Source: Paracoccaceae bacterium (lineage in GTDB: Bacteria > Pseudomonadota > Alphaproteobacteria > Rhodobacterales > Rhodobacteraceae). Taken from it: a stretch of 64,000 bases of DNA. The DNA lies in contig WGNF01000015.1 in NCBI GenBank assembly GCA_016124615.1, positions 1-64,000 on the forward strand. The letters run 5' to 3'. This document shows, piece after piece, positions 1 through 9,524 of this stretch (the first letter of the stretch is position 1; every line of letters starts with the position of its first letter). Position numbers and translations under genes: made by a program. The notes under the pieces were generated by a model. That model searched no databases. It was not told the origin of the DNA and saw only the letters and a list, made by a program, of their open reading frames with translations.

Positions 1-139
1 AATGGTGATGCCGGGCGACAACCTGAAGTTCAACGTCGAACTGATCGCCCCGATCGCGATGGAAGAGAAGCTGCGCTTCGCCATCCGTGAAGGCGGCCGC
101 ACCGTCGGTGCCGGCGTCGTTTCGAAAATCATCGCGTAA
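1..139 (+). CDS. tuf: Elongation factor Tu, C-terminal fragment (5' end outside window)
   Basis: EF-Tu delivers aminoacyl-tRNA to the ribosome as a GTPase. Only the last 45 codons are present, reading in frame from base 2 to a TAA at 137-139. The fragment contains the domain III signature of EF-Tu (VMPGDNLKF, then [18 protein letters not shown]), which matches the conserved C-terminus. The position immediately upstream of rpsJ is the usual str-S10 arrangement. The GTPase domain lies outside the window, so the copy (tufA or tufB) cannot be told. Confidence 0.97.
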   Translation, partial: MVMPGDNLKFNVELIAPIAMEEKLRFAIREGGRTVGAGVVSKIIA

Positions 140-194
140 TCGGAGCCGGGCGGAGGGACCGCCCCTCCGCCCAACTCAAGCCCGAGGGCAGGAC

Positions 195-503
195 ATGCAA
201 GGTCAAACCATTCGAATCCGGCTGAAGGCCTTCGATTACCGCGTGCTGGATGCCAGCACGCTGGAAATCGTGAATACGGCCAAACGGACCGGCGCCACTG
301 TACGCGGGCCGATCCCGCTGCCGAACAAGATCGAGAAATTCACGGTTCTCCGTGGTCCGCACATCGACAAGAAGTCGCGCGACCAGTGGGAAATCCGGAC
401 GCACAAACGTCTTCTCGACATCGTCGATCCGACCCCGCAGACCGTGGACGCGCTGATGAAGCTCGACCTCGCGGCCGGCGTGGACGTCGAGATCAAAGTT
501 TAA
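195..503 (+). CDS. rpsJ: 30S ribosomal protein S10 (uS10)
   Basis: S10 (NusE) is a 30S head protein that also takes part in antitermination. The start is the ATG at 195 ([19 protein letters not shown]), giving 102 residues, the usual length. An upstream in-frame ATG at 87 lies inside tuf and would add an unrelated leader, so it is rejected. Recognisable motifs are [13 protein letters not shown] and the RTHKRLLDI segment. It is the first gene of the S10 operon, 55 bp after tuf and 14 bp before rplC. Confidence 0.98.
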   Translation: MQGQTIRIRLKAFDYRVLDASTLEIVNTAKRTGATVRGPIPLPNKIEKFTVLRGPHIDKKSRDQWEIRTHKRLLDIVDPTPQTVDALMKLDLAAGVDVEIKV

Positions 504-517
504 GGGGGGCACGACAG

Positions 518-1240
518 ATGCGCTCTGGAGTTATCGCAAAGAAGCTGGGGATGACCCGGCTGTTCCTGGAAGACGGCAAACAGGTTCCTGTGACCGTTCT
601 TCACCTCGACAGCCTGCAGGTCGTGGCGCAGCGCACCGCCGACAAGGATGGCTATACCGCCGTCCAGTTGGGCGCGGGCGTGGCCAAGGCCAAGCGGACC
701 ACCGCCGCCATGCGCGGCCACTTCGCCGCGGCCAATGTCGCGCCGAAGCGCAAGATCGCGGAGTTCCGCGTGACCCCCGACTGCCTGATCGGCGTCGGCG
801 AAGAGATCACGGCCGACCACTATGCCGAAGGGCAGTTCGTGGACATCGCCGGGACCTCGATCGGTAAAGGTTTTGCCGGTGCCATGAAGCGGCACAACTT
901 CGGCGGCCTGCGCGCCTCGCACGGCGTTTCGGTCTCGCACCGTTCGCACGGCTCGACCGGCCAGTGCCAGGACCCCGGCAAGGTGTTCAAGGGCAAGAAG
1001 ATGGCTGGCCATCTGGGTGCCGTGCGCGTCACCACGCAGAACCTGCAAGTCGTGCGCACCGACGCCGACCGCGGCCTGATCATGGTCAAGGGCGCGGTTC
1101 CCGGCAACAAGGGCGGCTGGGTCACGATCAAGGACGCGGTCAAGAAGCCCGCGCCCGAGGGTCTGCCGATGCCTGCGGCGCTGAAATCCGCCAAGGTGGC
1201 CGTTGCCGCCGAAGCACCCGCTGAAGGAGCCACCGAATGA
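518..1240 (+). CDS. rplC: 50S ribosomal protein L3 (uL3)
   Basis: L3 binds 23S rRNA near the peptidyl-transferase centre and is an early assembly protein. Translation from ATG 518 begins [16 protein letters not shown], preceded by a purine-rich AGGGGGG at about 503-509, giving 240 residues. The [12 protein letters not shown] and [18 protein letters not shown] segments are the L3 signature, including the glutamine loop. The tail is Ala/Glu-rich, as in other alphaproteobacteria. The stop overlaps the rplD start in an ATGA, indicating translational coupling. Confidence 0.98.
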   Translation: MRSGVIAKKLGMTRLFLEDGKQVPVTVLHLDSLQVVAQRTADKDGYTAVQLGAGVAKAKRTTAAMRGHFAAANVAPKRKIAEFRVTPDCLIGVGEEITADHYAEGQFVDIAGTSIGKGFAGAMKRHNFGGLRASHGVSVSHRSHGSTGQCQDPGKVFKGKKMAGHLGAVRVTTQNLQVVRTDADRGLIMVKGAVPGNKGGWVTIKDAVKKPAPEGLPMPAALKSAKVAVAAEAPAEGATE

Positions 1241-1857
1241 AACTCGATGTGATCAAGCTCGATGCCGCCAAGGCGGGCTCGATCGATCTCGACGACGAGA
1301 TCTTCGGGCTGGACCCGCGCGCGGACATCCTGCACCGCGTCGTGCGCTGGCAGCGCGCGAAGGCACAGGCTGGCACCCATTCGGTGCTGACCCGTGCCGA
1401 AGTGTCGTACTCGACCAAGAAGATCTATCGCCAGAAGGGAACCGGCGGCGCTCGCCACGGCTCCAAGAAGGCGCCGATCTTCCGTCACGGCGGTGTCGTG
1501 AAGGGTCCGATTTCGCGCAGCCACGCCCATGACCTGCCCAAGAAGTTCCGGGCGTTGGGGCTGAAGCATGCCCTGTCGGCCAAGGCGCAAGCCGGCCAAC
1601 TGGTCGTGCTGGATGTCGCCGAAATGGCCGAAGCCAAGACCGCGGTGCTGGCCAAGGCCGCGCGCGAGCTGGGCTGGAAGCGTGTGCTGATCATCGACGG
1701 CGCGGAAGTGAACGAAAACTTTGCCCGTGCCGCGCGCAACATCGAAGGTATCGATGTGCTGCCGACGATGGGCGCCAACGTCTATGACATCCTGAAGCGT
1801 GACACCCTGGTGATCACGAAGGCCGGTGTCGAAGCCCTGGAGGCGCGGCTGAAATGA
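1237..1857 (+). CDS. rplD: 50S ribosomal protein L4 (uL4)
   Basis: L4 is a 23S rRNA-binding protein lining the exit tunnel; in enterobacteria it also regulates the S10 operon. The 206-residue product has the extended loop ([21 protein letters not shown]) that reaches the tunnel and the typical LSAKAQAG segment. Both ends are ATGA-coupled, to rplC upstream and rplW downstream. Whether it autoregulates here cannot be seen; the E. coli-type S10 leader is not recognisable between tuf and rpsJ. Confidence 0.98.
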   Translation: MKLDVIKLDAAKAGSIDLDDEIFGLDPRADILHRVVRWQRAKAQAGTHSVLTRAEVSYSTKKIYRQKGTGGARHGSKKAPIFRHGGVVKGPISRSHAHDLPKKFRALGLKHALSAKAQAGQLVVLDVAEMAEAKTAVLAKAARELGWKRVLIIDGAEVNENFARAARNIEGIDVLPTMGANVYDILKRDTLVITKAGVEALEARLK

Positions 1858-2150
1858 GCGCGAAACCCGAACACTACGACGTGATCCGCAAGCCGGTCAT
1901 CACCGAAAAGGCAACGATGGCGTCAGAAGCCAATGCGGTTGTCTTCCAGGTGGCGATCGACTCGACCAAGCCGCAGATCAAGGAAGCGGTGGAAAACCTC
2001 TTCGGCGTGAAGGTGAAGGCGGTGAACACCACCATCACCAAGGGCAAGGTCAAGAAGTTCCGCGGCAAGCCTGGCGTGCGGAACGACGTGAAGAAAGCCT
2101 ACGTCACGCTCGAGGAAGGAAACACCATCGACGTGACTACCGGCCTCTGA
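1854..2150 (+). CDS. rplW: 50S ribosomal protein L23 (uL23)
   Basis: L23 sits at the tunnel exit and docks trigger factor and SRP. The 98-residue product begins [22 protein letters not shown], with the family's I-x-x-P-V-I-T-E-K signature, followed by the [23 protein letters not shown] hairpin loop. The start overlaps the rplD stop in an ATGA. It is followed by a gap of about 100 bp with a strong hairpin before rplB. Confidence 0.98.
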   Translation: MSAKPEHYDVIRKPVITEKATMASEANAVVFQVAIDSTKPQIKEAVENLFGVKVKAVNTTITKGKVKKFRGKPGVRNDVKKAYVTLEEGNTIDVTTGL

Positions 2151-2168
2151 TAGAACGCCGCGAATCTT

Positions 2169-2192
2169 GCGGCCCCGGTCTTCCGGGGCCGC
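2169..2192 (+). terminator. Intercistronic GC hairpin between rplW and rplB
   Basis: A perfect 10-bp stem (GCGGCCCCGG / CCGGGGCCGC) closes a TCTT tetraloop. No run of T follows, so it is unlikely to terminate efficiently. A role in RNA stability, processing or partial attenuation is inference. Confidence 0.5.
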
Positions 2193-2248
2193 GGATCATT
2201 TGAGAAACTGGGTCATTCGTGACCCGAAGCTGACGGAAGACAGAAAGC

Positions 2249-3085
2249 ATGGCACTCAAGTCGTACAATCCGACGACGCCTGGCCAGCGTGGGCTGGTTC
2301 TGATCGACCGTTCGGAGCTTTGGAAAGGCCGCCCGGTCAAAACCCTTACTGAGGGTTTGACCAAGTCGGGCGGACGGAACAACACCGGACGGATCACGAT
2401 GTGGCACAAGGGCGGGGGGGCAAAACGCCTTTACCGCATTGTCGACTTCAAACGCACGAAGTTCGACATGCCCGCGACCGTAGAGCGGATCGAATACGAT
2501 CCGAACCGGACCGCGTTCATCGCGCTGGTGAAATACGAAGACGGCACGCAGGCCTACATCCTTGCGCCGCAGCGTCTGGCGGTGGGCGACAAGGTCGTCG
2601 CCGGCGCCAAGACCGACGTGAAGCCCGGCAATGCGATGCCGTTCTCGGGCATGCCGATCGGCACGATCGTGCACAACGTCGAGCTGAAGCCCGGCAAGGG
2701 CGGCCAGCTGGCGCGTGCCGCGGGCACCTATGCCCAGTTCGTCGGCCGTGACGGCGGCTATGCGCAGATCCGGCTGTCGTCGGGCGAGCTGCGGATGGTT
2801 CGGCAAGAGTGCATGGCAACGGTTGGCGCGGTGTCGAACCCCGACAACTCGAACCAGAACCTCGGCAAGGCGGGCCGTCGGCGTCACATGGGCATCCGCC
2901 CGACGGTGCGCGGCGTTGCGATGAACCCGATCGACCACCCGCACGGCGGCGGCGAAGGCCGCACCTCGGGCGGCCGGCATCCGGTTACCCCGTGGGGCAA
3001 GGGCACCAAGGGGAACAAGACCCGGAAGAACAAGACGACGGACAAGTATATCGTCCGGTCGCGCAATGCGAAGAAGGGGCGGTAA
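2249..3085 (+). CDS. rplB: 50S ribosomal protein L2 (uL2)
   Basis: L2 is required for subunit association and peptidyl transfer. The 278-residue product contains the [12 protein letters not shown] motif near the N-terminus. The conserved C-terminal block [19 protein letters not shown] holds the functionally important histidine of the HPHGGG loop. The start at 2249 follows GGAAGACAGAAAG. It is followed after 3 bp by rpsS. Confidence 0.98.
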   Translation: MALKSYNPTTPGQRGLVLIDRSELWKGRPVKTLTEGLTKSGGRNNTGRITMWHKGGGAKRLYRIVDFKRTKFDMPATVERIEYDPNRTAFIALVKYEDGTQAYILAPQRLAVGDKVVAGAKTDVKPGNAMPFSGMPIGTIVHNVELKPGKGGQLARAAGTYAQFVGRDGGYAQIRLSSGELRMVRQECMATVGAVSNPDNSNQNLGKAGRRRHMGIRPTVRGVAMNPIDHPHGGGEGRTSGGRHPVTPWGKGTKGNKTRKNKTTDKYIVRSRNAKKGR

Positions 3086-3088
3086 TCC

Positions 3089-3367
3089 ATGTCACGTTCG
3101 GTTTGGAAAGGCCCCTTTGTCGACGCCTATCTGCTGAAGAAGGCCGAGACCTCGCGCGGGTCGGCGCGCAGCGAAGTGATCAAGATCTGGTCGCGTCGCT
3201 CGACGATCCTGCCGCAGTTCGTCGGTCTGACGTTCGGCGTCTACAACGGCAAGAAGCACATCCCGGTGAACGTCACCGAGGAAATGATCGGCCAGAAGTT
3301 CGGTGAATACGCGCCGACGCGGACCTATTACGGTCACGCCGCCGACAAGAAAGCGAAGAGGAAATAA
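3089..3367 (+). CDS. rpsS: 30S ribosomal protein S19 (uS19)
   Basis: S19 is a 30S head protein contacting S13 and the A-site tRNA. It is 92 residues long, beginning [18 protein letters not shown]. The signature region [20 protein letters not shown] and the tail [14 protein letters not shown] are typical. It sits in the conserved rplB-rpsS-rplV order with short spacers. Confidence 0.98.
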   Translation: MSRSVWKGPFVDAYLLKKAETSRGSARSEVIKIWSRRSTILPQFVGLTFGVYNGKKHIPVNVTEEMIGQKFGEYAPTRTYYGHAADKKAKRK

Positions 3368-3372
3368 GCGTC

Positions 3373-3768
3373 ATGGGTAAGGAAAAGAATCCGCGCCGCG
3401 TGGCCGAGAACGAAGCGATGGCGAAGTCCAAGATGCTTCGCACGTCGCCGCAAAAGCTCAACCTCGTCGCTGGCCTGATCCGCGGCAAGAAGGTGGAAAA
3501 GGCTCTGGCCGACCTCACCTTCTCGAAGAAGCGTATCGCTGGCGACGTGATGAAGTGCCTGCAATCCGCCATCGCCAACGCCGAGAACAACCACGGGCTC
3601 GACGTCGATGAGCTGGTGGTGGCCGAAGCCTATGTTGGCAAGAACCTGACCCTGAAGCGCGGCCGCCCGCGTGCCCGCGGCCGGTTCGGCAAGATCATCA
3701 AACCGTTCTCGGAATTGACGATCAAGGTCCGTCAGGCCGAAACCGCATCCGTTGGGGAGCAAGCGTAA
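3373..3768 (+). CDS. rplV: 50S ribosomal protein L22 (uL22)
   Basis: L22 lines the polypeptide exit tunnel; its beta-hairpin is a macrolide-resistance hotspot. The 131-residue product includes [21 protein letters not shown] and the hairpin [14 protein letters not shown]. Translation from 3373 gives [18 protein letters not shown]; an internal ATG at 3418 is possible, but the N-terminal extension is typical of Rhodobacteraceae. Its TAA overlaps the rpsC ATG by one base. Confidence 0.97.
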   Translation: MGKEKNPRRVAENEAMAKSKMLRTSPQKLNLVAGLIRGKKVEKALADLTFSKKRIAGDVMKCLQSAIANAENNHGLDVDELVVAEAYVGKNLTLKRGRPRARGRFGKIIKPFSELTIKVRQAETASVGEQA

Positions 3769-4493
3769 TGGGTCAGAAGGTCAATCCGATCGGCATGCGC
3801 CTTCAGGTCAACCGGACCTGGGACAGCCGCTGGTTCGCCGACAGCAAGGACTACGGCAACCTTCTGCTCGAAGACCTCAAGATGCGTGAATTCATCTTCG
3901 AGGAAGCCAAGCAGGCAGGCGTCAGCCGCGTGATCATCGAACGTCCGCACAAGAAATGCCGCGTGACGATCCACACCGCCCGCCCGGGCGTGATCATCGG
4001 CAAAAAAGGCGCCGACATCGAGACGCTGCGCAAGAAGCTGGCGAATTTCACCAAGTCCGAACTGCACCTCAACATCGTTGAAGTGCGTAAACCGGAACTG
4101 GACGCCCAGCTTGTGGCCGAATCGATCACCCAGCAGCTTGAACGCCGGGTCTCGTTCCGTCGCGCGATGAAGCGCGCGGTGCAGAACGCGATGCGCATGG
4201 GCGCGCTTGGCATTCGTGTGAACGTCGGTGGCCGCCTTGGCGGCGCCGAGATCGCGCGGACCGAGTGGTACCGTGAAGGCCGTGTGCCGCTGCACACCCT
4301 GCGCGCCGACATCGACTACGCGGTGCACGAGGCAAAGACGGCCTATGGCATCATCGGCGTGAAGGTCTGGATCTTCAAAGGCGAGATCCTCGATCACGAT
4401 CCGCAGGCGCATGACCGGCGCATGCAGGAAGCCAATGACAGCGGTGGGGCCTCGCGCCCGCCGCGCCGCGACGACCGTCGCGACGCGCGCTAA
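3768..4493 (+). CDS. rpsC: 30S ribosomal protein S3 (uS3)
   Basis: S3 forms part of the mRNA entry helicase of the 30S subunit. The 241-residue product begins [22 protein letters not shown]. It has the KH-domain GxxG motif in [14 protein letters not shown] and the C-terminal signature [20 protein letters not shown]. The C-terminal tail is Arg/Asp-rich. It is coupled to rplV through TAATG. Confidence 0.98.
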   Translation: MGQKVNPIGMRLQVNRTWDSRWFADSKDYGNLLLEDLKMREFIFEEAKQAGVSRVIIERPHKKCRVTIHTARPGVIIGKKGADIETLRKKLANFTKSELHLNIVEVRKPELDAQLVAESITQQLERRVSFRRAMKRAVQNAMRMGALGIRVNVGGRLGGAEIARTEWYREGRVPLHTLRADIDYAVHEAKTAYGIIGVKVWIFKGEILDHDPQAHDRRMQEANDSGGASRPPRRDDRRDAR

Positions 4494-4504
4494 GGAGAAA
4501 GAAG

Positions 4505-4918
4505 ATGCTGCAACCAAAGCGCACCAAATTCCGCAAACAGCACAAGGGCCGCATCCACGGTGAGGCGAAGGGCGGGTTCAACCTCGACTTCGGCACCTAT
4601 GGTCTGAAGGCAACCGAGCCCGAGCGCGTCACCGCGCGTCAGATCGAGGCAGCCCGCCGCGCCCTGACCCGCCACATGAAGCGCCAGGGCCGTGTCTGGA
4701 TCCGGATTTTCCCGGACGTTCCGGTCACCTCCAAGCCCACCGAAGTGCGGATGGGTAAGGGCAAGGGCTCGGTCGACTACTGGGCGGCCAAAGTGAAGCC
4801 CGGCCGGATCATGTTCGAGATCGACGGCGTGGCTGAGTCGGTCGCTCGGGAAGGTCTTCGCCTTGCGGCGATGAAGCTTCCGGTGACGACCCGCATCGTG
4901 GTCCGCGAAGACTGGTAA
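4505..4918 (+). CDS. rplP: 50S ribosomal protein L16 (uL16)
   Basis: L16 organises the A-site region of the 50S subunit. The 137-residue product begins [19 protein letters not shown] and carries the [24 protein letters not shown] signature. The Shine-Dalgarno is AAGGAGAAAGAAG. In most bacteria rpmC follows at once; here a 300-bp gap follows. Confidence 0.98.
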   Translation: MLQPKRTKFRKQHKGRIHGEAKGGFNLDFGTYGLKATEPERVTARQIEAARRALTRHMKRQGRVWIRIFPDVPVTSKPTEVRMGKGKGSVDYWAAKVKPGRIMFEIDGVAESVAREGLRLAAMKLPVTTRIVVREDW

Positions 4919-5218
4919 GCCTCTGGCCCCCGCGTGGGGCAATCGAAGAAAGCCCGGCCCCGCCTCCCAAAGGCGGGGCCGTTGCGTTTTCGGCGCTGCG
5001 TGATGGATGCCACTCTCGACATGCCTAAGCGCGGCGACTACCAGATCCTGCATTGCTGACGCTGTTGGCACTCTTTCTGTGAAAATGTGGCGAGTCCTCC
5101 GAAACTGGGGTTGCCACAGGCGGGATTCGCAGCTACAGCGACGACTTCGAAAATCCTCCACCGGACTCAGGGGCCACCTGTACGCAGGGCCTTCCGGTGA
5201 TGTTGAAAGGAAAAGGCG
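4919..5218 (+). other. Unusually long gap between rplP and rpmC
   Basis: These 300 bases separate two genes that are normally adjacent. The left part holds a strong hairpin (4956-4980). The only start-to-stop frame I noticed is a short one at 5003-5059 (18 codons, MDATLDMPKRGDYQILHC) without a convincing Shine-Dalgarno; I do not call it a gene. The remainder has no recognisable gene. Confidence 0.6.
4956..4980 (+). terminator. GC hairpin after rplP
   Basis: GGCCCCGCC (4956-4964) pairs perfectly with GGCGGGGCC (4972-4980), extended by a T-A pair, around a CCCAA loop. It is followed by GTTGCGTTTTCGG, a weak T-rich stretch some 6 bases away. It could act as a partial terminator or a processing signal. 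Confidence 0.55.
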
Positions 5219-5422
5219 ATGAACGCCGAAGAACTGAAGGGCAAAACGCCCGACCAGCTGCGCGATGCGCTGGTGTCGTTGAAGAAGGAGGCGTTCAACC
5301 TCCGCTTCCAGCAGGCGACCGGCCAGCTTGAAAACACCGCCCGCATGCGCTTCGTCCGCCGTGACGTTGCCCGCGTGAAGACGGTCCTGTCCCAAAAAGC
5401 CGCTGAAGCGGCGGCGAAGTAA
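5219..5422 (+). CDS. rpmC: 50S ribosomal protein L29 (uL29)
   Basis: L29 lies near the tunnel exit next to L23. The 67-residue product begins [31 protein letters not shown] and contains the family's [15 protein letters not shown] region. The Shine-Dalgarno GAAAGGAAAAGGCG precedes the ATG at 5219. It is followed after 11 bp by rpsQ. Confidence 0.97.
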   Translation: MNAEELKGKTPDQLRDALVSLKKEAFNLRFQQATGQLENTARMRFVRRDVARVKTVLSQKAAEAAAK

Positions 5423-5433
5423 GGAGCACGCAC

Positions 5434-5673
5434 ATGCCCAAACGCATCCTGCAAGGCACCGTGACGAGCGACAAGAACGAGCAGACGATCACCGTCCTCG
5501 TGGAACGCCGCTTCAAGCACCCGGTCATGCTGAAGACCGTCCGGAAATCCAAGAAGTACCGGGCGCACGACGAACATAACCAATTCAAGGTTGGCGACAC
5601 TGTCCGCATCGAAGAGTGCGCGCCGATTTCGAAAACGAAACGCTGGACGGTGGTGATCGAAGCTTCGGCTTGA
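5434..5673 (+). CDS. rpsQ: 30S ribosomal protein S17 (uS17)
   Basis: S17 is a primary 16S rRNA-binding protein of OB-fold type. The 79-residue product begins [30 protein letters not shown] and contains [30 protein letters not shown], the S17 signature. It is the last gene of the S10 group; a 63-bp gap with a small hairpin precedes rplN. Confidence 0.98.
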   Translation: MPKRILQGTVTSDKNEQTITVLVERRFKHPVMLKTVRKSKKYRAHDEHNQFKVGDTVRIEECAPISKTKRWTVVIEASA

Positions 5674-5702
5674 TGCATCCCCTTCCGGTTTGAACGAAAC
5701 CC

Positions 5703-5718
5703 TGGGGGATAACCCCCA
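5703..5718 (+). other. Small hairpin before rplN
   Basis: TGGGGG (5703-5708) pairs with CCCCCA (5713-5718) around a four-base ATAA loop, about 20 bases upstream of the rplN start and its GGGAGA Shine-Dalgarno. It marks the S10/spc boundary. A function in translational control is possible but not shown. Confidence 0.35.
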
Positions 5719-5736
5719 AAGGTCGGGAGAAACCAA

Positions 5737-6105
5737 ATGATCCAGATGCAGACCAATCTGGATGTAGCTGACAACTCCGGCGCTCGCCGGGTGCAGTGCA
5801 TCAAGGTTCTGGGTGGCTCGCATCGCCGCTATGCTTCCGTGGGCGACATCATCGTGGTGTCGGTCAAGGAAGCCATTCCGAAAGGCCGTGTGAAGAAGGG
5901 TGACGTCCGCAAGGCCGTCGTCGTGCGCACCGCCAAGGAAGTTCGCCGTGAAGACGGCACCTCGATCCGCTTCGACCGCAATGCCGCCGTCATCCTGAAC
6001 AACCAGGGTGAACCGGTCGGTACCCGTATCTTCGGGCCGGTCGTGCGCGAGCTGCGTGCAAAGAACTTCATGAAGATCATCTCGCTGGCGCCGGAGGTGC
6101 TCTGA
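5737..6105 (+). CDS. rplN: 50S ribosomal protein L14 (uL14)
   Basis: L14 is at the subunit interface (bridge B8) and binds the silencing factor RsfS. The 122-residue product begins [27 protein letters not shown] and contains RRDDGT-type segments ([18 protein letters not shown]). The length is the family standard. Its TGA overlaps the rplX ATG by one base. Confidence 0.98.
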   Translation: MIQMQTNLDVADNSGARRVQCIKVLGGSHRRYASVGDIIVVSVKEAIPKGRVKKGDVRKAVVVRTAKEVRREDGTSIRFDRNAAVILNNQGEPVGTRIFGPVVRELRAKNFMKIISLAPEVL

Positions 6106-6410
6106 TGGCCGCGAAACTCAAAAAGGGCGACAAGGTCGTCGTGCTGACCGGCAAGGACAAGGGTCGCGAAGGCGAGATTTCCCTGGTTCTGCCGCAGGCC
6201 AACAAGGCCGTGGTCGAGGGCGTCAACGTCGCGATCCGCCACACCAAGCAAAGCCAGACCGCGCAGGGCGGCCGCATCCCGAAAGCGATGCCGATCGACC
6301 TCTCGAACCTTGCGCTGCTTGACAGCAACGGCAAAGCAACCCGCGTCGGTTTCCGCCTGGAAAAGGGCGAGAAGGTCCGTTTCGCCAAGACTACCGGGGA
6401 GACGATCTGA
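6105..6410 (+). CDS. rplX: 50S ribosomal protein L24 (uL24)
   Basis: L24 is an assembly-initiator protein of the 50S subunit with a KOW motif. The 101-residue product begins [25 protein letters not shown] (KOW). It continues with [15 protein letters not shown] and ends with [15 protein letters not shown]. It is coupled to rplN and rplE by TGATG overlaps at both ends. Confidence 0.98.
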   Translation: MAAKLKKGDKVVVLTGKDKGREGEISLVLPQANKAVVEGVNVAIRHTKQSQTAQGGRIPKAMPIDLSNLALLDSNGKATRVGFRLEKGEKVRFAKTTGETI

Positions 6411-6970
6411 TGCTCGACGCAGCAAATTACACCCCGCGCCTGAAAGCGCTCTACAAGACCTCGATGCGCCCGGCGCTGAAAGAACAGTTCGGCTACACCA
6501 ACGACATGCAGATCCCCCGGCTCGACAAGATCGTGCTGAACATGGGCGTCGGCGAGGCCGTCAAGGACACCAAGAAGGTGAAGACCGCGCAGGAAGAACT
6601 GACGCGGATCGCCGGGCAAAAGGCCGTCATCACCCACGCCAAGAAGTCGATCGCCGGCTTCCGCGTTCGTGAAGACATGCCGCTGGGCGTGAAAGTCACG
6701 CTGCGCGGCGACCGGATGTACGAGTTCTTCGACCGCCTGATCACCATCGCACTGCCCCGCGTCCGCGACTTCCGCGGCGTCAAGGGCACGGCCTTCGACG
6801 GCCGTGGCAACTACGCGATGGGCCTGAAAGAGCAGATCGTGTTCCCCGAAATCGACTTCGACAAGGTCGACGAGGTTCTCGGGATGGACATCATCATCTG
6901 CACGACGGCGGATACCGACGCAGAAGCGAAGGCGCTGTTGAAGCTCTTCAACATGCCCTTCAACAGCTGA
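6410..6970 (+). CDS. rplE: 50S ribosomal protein L5 (uL5)
   Basis: L5 binds 5S rRNA and contacts the P-site tRNA. The 186-residue product contains the family signature [16 protein letters not shown], then [29 protein letters not shown] and [18 protein letters not shown]. It is TGATG-coupled to rplX and followed 18 bp later by rpsN. Confidence 0.98.
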   Translation: MLDAANYTPRLKALYKTSMRPALKEQFGYTNDMQIPRLDKIVLNMGVGEAVKDTKKVKTAQEELTRIAGQKAVITHAKKSIAGFRVREDMPLGVKVTLRGDRMYEFFDRLITIALPRVRDFRGVKGTAFDGRGNYAMGLKEQIVFPEIDFDKVDEVLGMDIIICTTADTDAEAKALLKLFNMPFNS

Positions 6971-6988
6971 TCGCGGGAGGAACAGGAT

Positions 6989-7294
6989 ATGGCTAAGAAG
7001 TCTATGGTTGAACGCGAACTGAAGCGCCAGAAGATGGTGAAGCAGTACGCAGCCCGTCGCGCCGCGCTCAAGACGGTGGCGAAGAACCAGGAGCTGACGG
7101 TGGAGGAACGCTTCAAGGCGAACCTCAAGCTGGCCCAGCTTCCCCGCAACTCCTCGGCGACACGCCTGCACAACCGGTGCCAACTCACCGGCCGTCCGCA
7201 CGCGTATTACCGCAAGCTGAAACTCTCGCGGATCATGCTGCGCGACCTGGCCTCGTTCGGCCAGATCCCGGGCATGGTCAAGTCGAGCTGGTAA
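6989..7294 (+). CDS. rpsN: 30S ribosomal protein S14 (uS14), zinc-free form
   Basis: S14 is a 30S head protein. The 101-residue long form has a single cysteine ([16 protein letters not shown]), so it lacks the CxxC pairs of zinc-binding short S14 and is the C-minus type. The signature [14 protein letters not shown]...R is present. Its Shine-Dalgarno is GGGAGGAACAGG. Confidence 0.98.
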   Translation: MAKKSMVERELKRQKMVKQYAARRAALKTVAKNQELTVEERFKANLKLAQLPRNSSATRLHNRCQLTGRPHAYYRKLKLSRIMLRDLASFGQIPGMVKSSW

Positions 7295-7304
7295 GGAGAT
7301 CGCG

Positions 7305-7703
7305 ATGTATGTGAACGATCCGATCGGCGACATGCTCACGCGCATTCGCAACGCCCAGCTTCGCGGCAAGTCCACCGTGGCGACGCCGGCGTCGAAGCTG
7401 CGCGCCTGGGTGCTCGATGTGCTGTCCGACGAAGGCTACATCCGTGGCTACGAGAAGAAAGACAGCGAAAACGGCCAGGGCGAACTGGTGATCAGCCTCA
7501 AGTACTACGAGGGTGCCCCGGTGATCCGCGAGCTGAAACGCGTCTCGAAACCCGGCCGCCGGGTGTACATGAGCGTGAAAGACATCCCGAGCGTCCGCAA
7601 CGGCCTCGGCGTTTCAATCGTCTCGACGCCGAAAGGCGTCATGTCCGATGCAGCAGCACGGTCCGCCAACGTTGGCGGCGAAGTGCTCTGCACGGTGTTC
7701 TGA
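7305..7703 (+). CDS. rpsH: 30S ribosomal protein S8 (uS8)
   Basis: S8 is a primary 16S rRNA binder and, in E. coli, the repressor of the spc operon. The 132-residue product begins [22 protein letters not shown] and ends with the S8 signature [30 protein letters not shown]. It sits 10 bp after rpsN, with AAGGAG as ribosome-binding site. Confidence 0.98.
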   Translation: MYVNDPIGDMLTRIRNAQLRGKSTVATPASKLRAWVLDVLSDEGYIRGYEKKDSENGQGELVISLKYYEGAPVIRELKRVSKPGRRVYMSVKDIPSVRNGLGVSIVSTPKGVMSDAAARSANVGGEVLCTVF

Positions 7704-7713
7704 GGAGGGTGGG

Positions 7714-8247
7714 ATGTCTCGTATTGGCAAGAAACCGGTCGAGCTGCCCAAGGGGGTAAGTGCTACCCTCTCCGGCCAGACCGTCGAAGTGAAGGGGCCG
7801 AAAGGCGCCCTGAGCTTTACCGCGACCGACGACGTGACGATCACGCTCGAAGGCACGCAGGTGAAGGTAATGCCGCGCGGCATGTCGCGCCGCGCCCGCT
7901 CGCAGTGGGGCCTCAGCCGCACGATGGTGGCGAACCTCGTCACCGGCGTGACCACCGGCTTCAAGAAAGAGCTCGAAATCAACGGCGTGGGTTACCGCGC
8001 CGCGATGCAGGGCAATGTGCTGAAGCTCGCACTGGGCTACAGCCACGACGTGAACTTCGAGGTGCCGAAAGGCGTCACGATCACCACGCCGAAGCAGACC
8101 GAAATCGTGATCGAGGGTATCGACGCGCAGCTTGTCGGCCAGGTCGCGGCGAATATCCGCGAATGGCGTGGTCCCGAGCCCTACAAGGGCAAAGGGATCA
8201 AGTACAAGGGTGAGTTCATCTTCCGCAAGGAAGGCAAGAAGAAGTAA
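7714..8247 (+). CDS. rplF: 50S ribosomal protein L6 (uL6)
   Basis: L6 lies near the factor-binding site of the 50S subunit. The ATG at 7714 ([14 protein letters not shown]) follows GAGGAGGGTGGG and gives 177 residues. An earlier in-frame ATG at 7648 lies inside rpsH and is rejected. The C-terminal signature [19 protein letters not shown] is present. Confidence 0.98.
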   Translation: MSRIGKKPVELPKGVSATLSGQTVEVKGPKGALSFTATDDVTITLEGTQVKVMPRGMSRRARSQWGLSRTMVANLVTGVTTGFKKELEINGVGYRAAMQGNVLKLALGYSHDVNFEVPKGVTITTPKQTEIVIEGIDAQLVGQVAANIREWRGPEPYKGKGIKYKGEFIFRKEGKKK

Positions 8248-8258
8248 GGACGGCAGAA

Positions 8259-8618
8259 ATGGCGAACAACAAGAGAGAGCTGTTCCTCAAACGCCGCCTG
8301 CGCGTTCGGAACAAACTGCGGGCGATGTCGAATGGGCGTTTGCGCCTGTCGGTGCATCGGTCGAACAAGAACATCAGCGTGCAGCTGATCGACGATGTGA
8401 AGGGCGTGACCGTCGCCGCAGCCTCCTCGCTGGAGAAGGATCTGGGCGTGGTCGGCAAGAACAACGTCGAAGCGGCTGCCAAGGTCGGTGCGGCGATTGC
8501 CGAGCGGGCGAAGAAGGCCGGGGTCGAAGAGTGCTATTTCGATCGTGGTGGTTTCCTCTTTCACGGCAAGATCGCGGCGCTCGCCGGGGCGGCGCGTGAA
8601 GGCGGCCTGAAGTTCTAA
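8259..8618 (+). CDS. rplR: 50S ribosomal protein L18 (uL18)
   Basis: L18 brings 5S rRNA to the large subunit together with L5. The 119-residue product begins [23 protein letters not shown]. The conserved [18 protein letters not shown] and [24 protein letters not shown] segments place it firmly in the family. It is 11 bp downstream of rplF. Confidence 0.98.
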   Translation: MANNKRELFLKRRLRVRNKLRAMSNGRLRLSVHRSNKNISVQLIDDVKGVTVAAASSLEKDLGVVGKNNVEAAAKVGAAIAERAKKAGVEECYFDRGGFLFHGKIAALAGAAREGGLKF

Positions 8619-8628
8619 GGAGACGATG

Positions 8629-9201
8629 ATGGCAGAACGTGACAACCGCCGGGAAGGCCGCCGCGACGATCGTCGTGAGCGCGAAGAAACCCCGGAATTC
8701 GCCGATCGTCTCGTGGCGATCAACCGCGTGTCGAAAACCGTGAAGGGCGGCAAACGCTTCGGCTTTGCCGCGCTCGTGGTGGTCGGCGACCAGCGCGGCC
8801 GCGTCGGCTTCGGCAAGGGCAAGGCGAAGGAAGTGCCGGAGGCGATCCGCAAGGCAACCGAGCAGGCTAAACGCAGCCTGGTTCGTGTTCCGCTGCGCGA
8901 AGGCCGCACGCTGCACCACGACATGGAAGGCCGCCACGGTGCGGGCAAGGTCGTGATGCGGACGGCTGTGGCCGGGACCGGCATCATCGCCGGCGGCCCG
9001 ATGCGCGCCGTGTTCGAAATGCTGGGGCTTCAGGATGTCGTGGCGAAGTCGCTCGGCAGCACCAACCCCTACAACATGATCCGCGCGACCATCGACGGTC
9101 TGACGCAGGAATCGAGCCCCCGTCAGGTCGCGCAGCGTCGCGGCAAGAAGGTGTCCGACATCCTGAAGAAGCCCGAAGCTGAAGTCGCGGCGGAAGCGTA
9201 A
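8629..9201 (+). CDS. rpsE: 30S ribosomal protein S5 (uS5)
   Basis: S5 contributes to decoding fidelity and the mRNA entry helicase. Two tandem ATGs (8626, 8629) are possible; AGGAG at 8618-8622 is 3 bases from the first and 6 from the second, so 8629 is chosen (190 residues). The dsRNA-binding fold segment [25 protein letters not shown] is diagnostic. The N-terminus is an Arg/Glu/Asp-rich extension. Confidence 0.97.
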   Translation: MAERDNRREGRRDDRREREETPEFADRLVAINRVSKTVKGGKRFGFAALVVVGDQRGRVGFGKGKAKEVPEAIRKATEQAKRSLVRVPLREGRTLHHDMEGRHGAGKVVMRTAVAGTGIIAGGPMRAVFEMLGLQDVVAKSLGSTNPYNMIRATIDGLTQESSPRQVAQRRGKKVSDILKKPEAEVAAEA

Positions 9202-9212
9202 GGAGAGAACAC

Positions 9213-9401
9213 ATGGCCAAGACCATCGTCGTTCAGCAAGTCGCCTCGGCGGCGCGCCGCCCCGCGATCCAGACCGCGACCCTCAAGGGCCTCGGGCTGA
9301 ACAAGCTGCGCCGCACCCGTGAACTGGAGGATACGCCCTCGGTTCGCGGCATGGTGAACAAGATCAGCCACCTCGTGAAGATCATCGAGGAACGCGGCTA
9401 A
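9213..9401 (+). CDS. rpmD: 50S ribosomal protein L30 (uL30)
   Basis: The small 62-residue L30 begins [16 protein letters not shown] and contains the L30 core [33 protein letters not shown]. It sits 11 bp after rpsE. Two short hairpins fill the 123-bp gap before rplO. Confidence 0.97.
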   Translation: MAKTIVVQQVASAARRPAIQTATLKGLGLNKLRRTRELEDTPSVRGMVNKISHLVKIIEERG

Positions 9402-9405
9402 GGAC

Positions 9406-9458
9406 CGGGCGGGGTTTACTCCGCCCGACCTATCGTATCTGGCGGGTTTTTGCCCGCC
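9406..9458 (+). other. Two tandem GC hairpins between rpmD and rplO
   Basis: The first stem pairs CGGGCGG (9406-9412) with CCGCCCG (9421-9427). The second pairs GGCGGG (9441-9446) with CCCGCC (9453-9458) around a TTTTTG loop. Neither is followed by a T tract. They resemble the other intercistronic hairpins of this cluster. Confidence 0.45.
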
Positions 9459-9524
9459 TTCCCAATGAAACCGTGTTTGCCCCATCCGTCGCTGGCGGGG
9501 CAATTCCGGCAAGGAGAGAGCGAC

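Noticed and set aside
386..517. N-terminal extension of the L3 frame starting at 386
   Set aside because: It lies within rpsJ in another frame, is Arg-rich and unlike L3; the start at 518 has a Shine-Dalgarno and gives the normal N-terminus.
5003..5059. 18-codon frame in the rplP-rpmC gap
   Set aside because: No Shine-Dalgarno and too short to support without conservation data; kept only as a remark in the gap entry.
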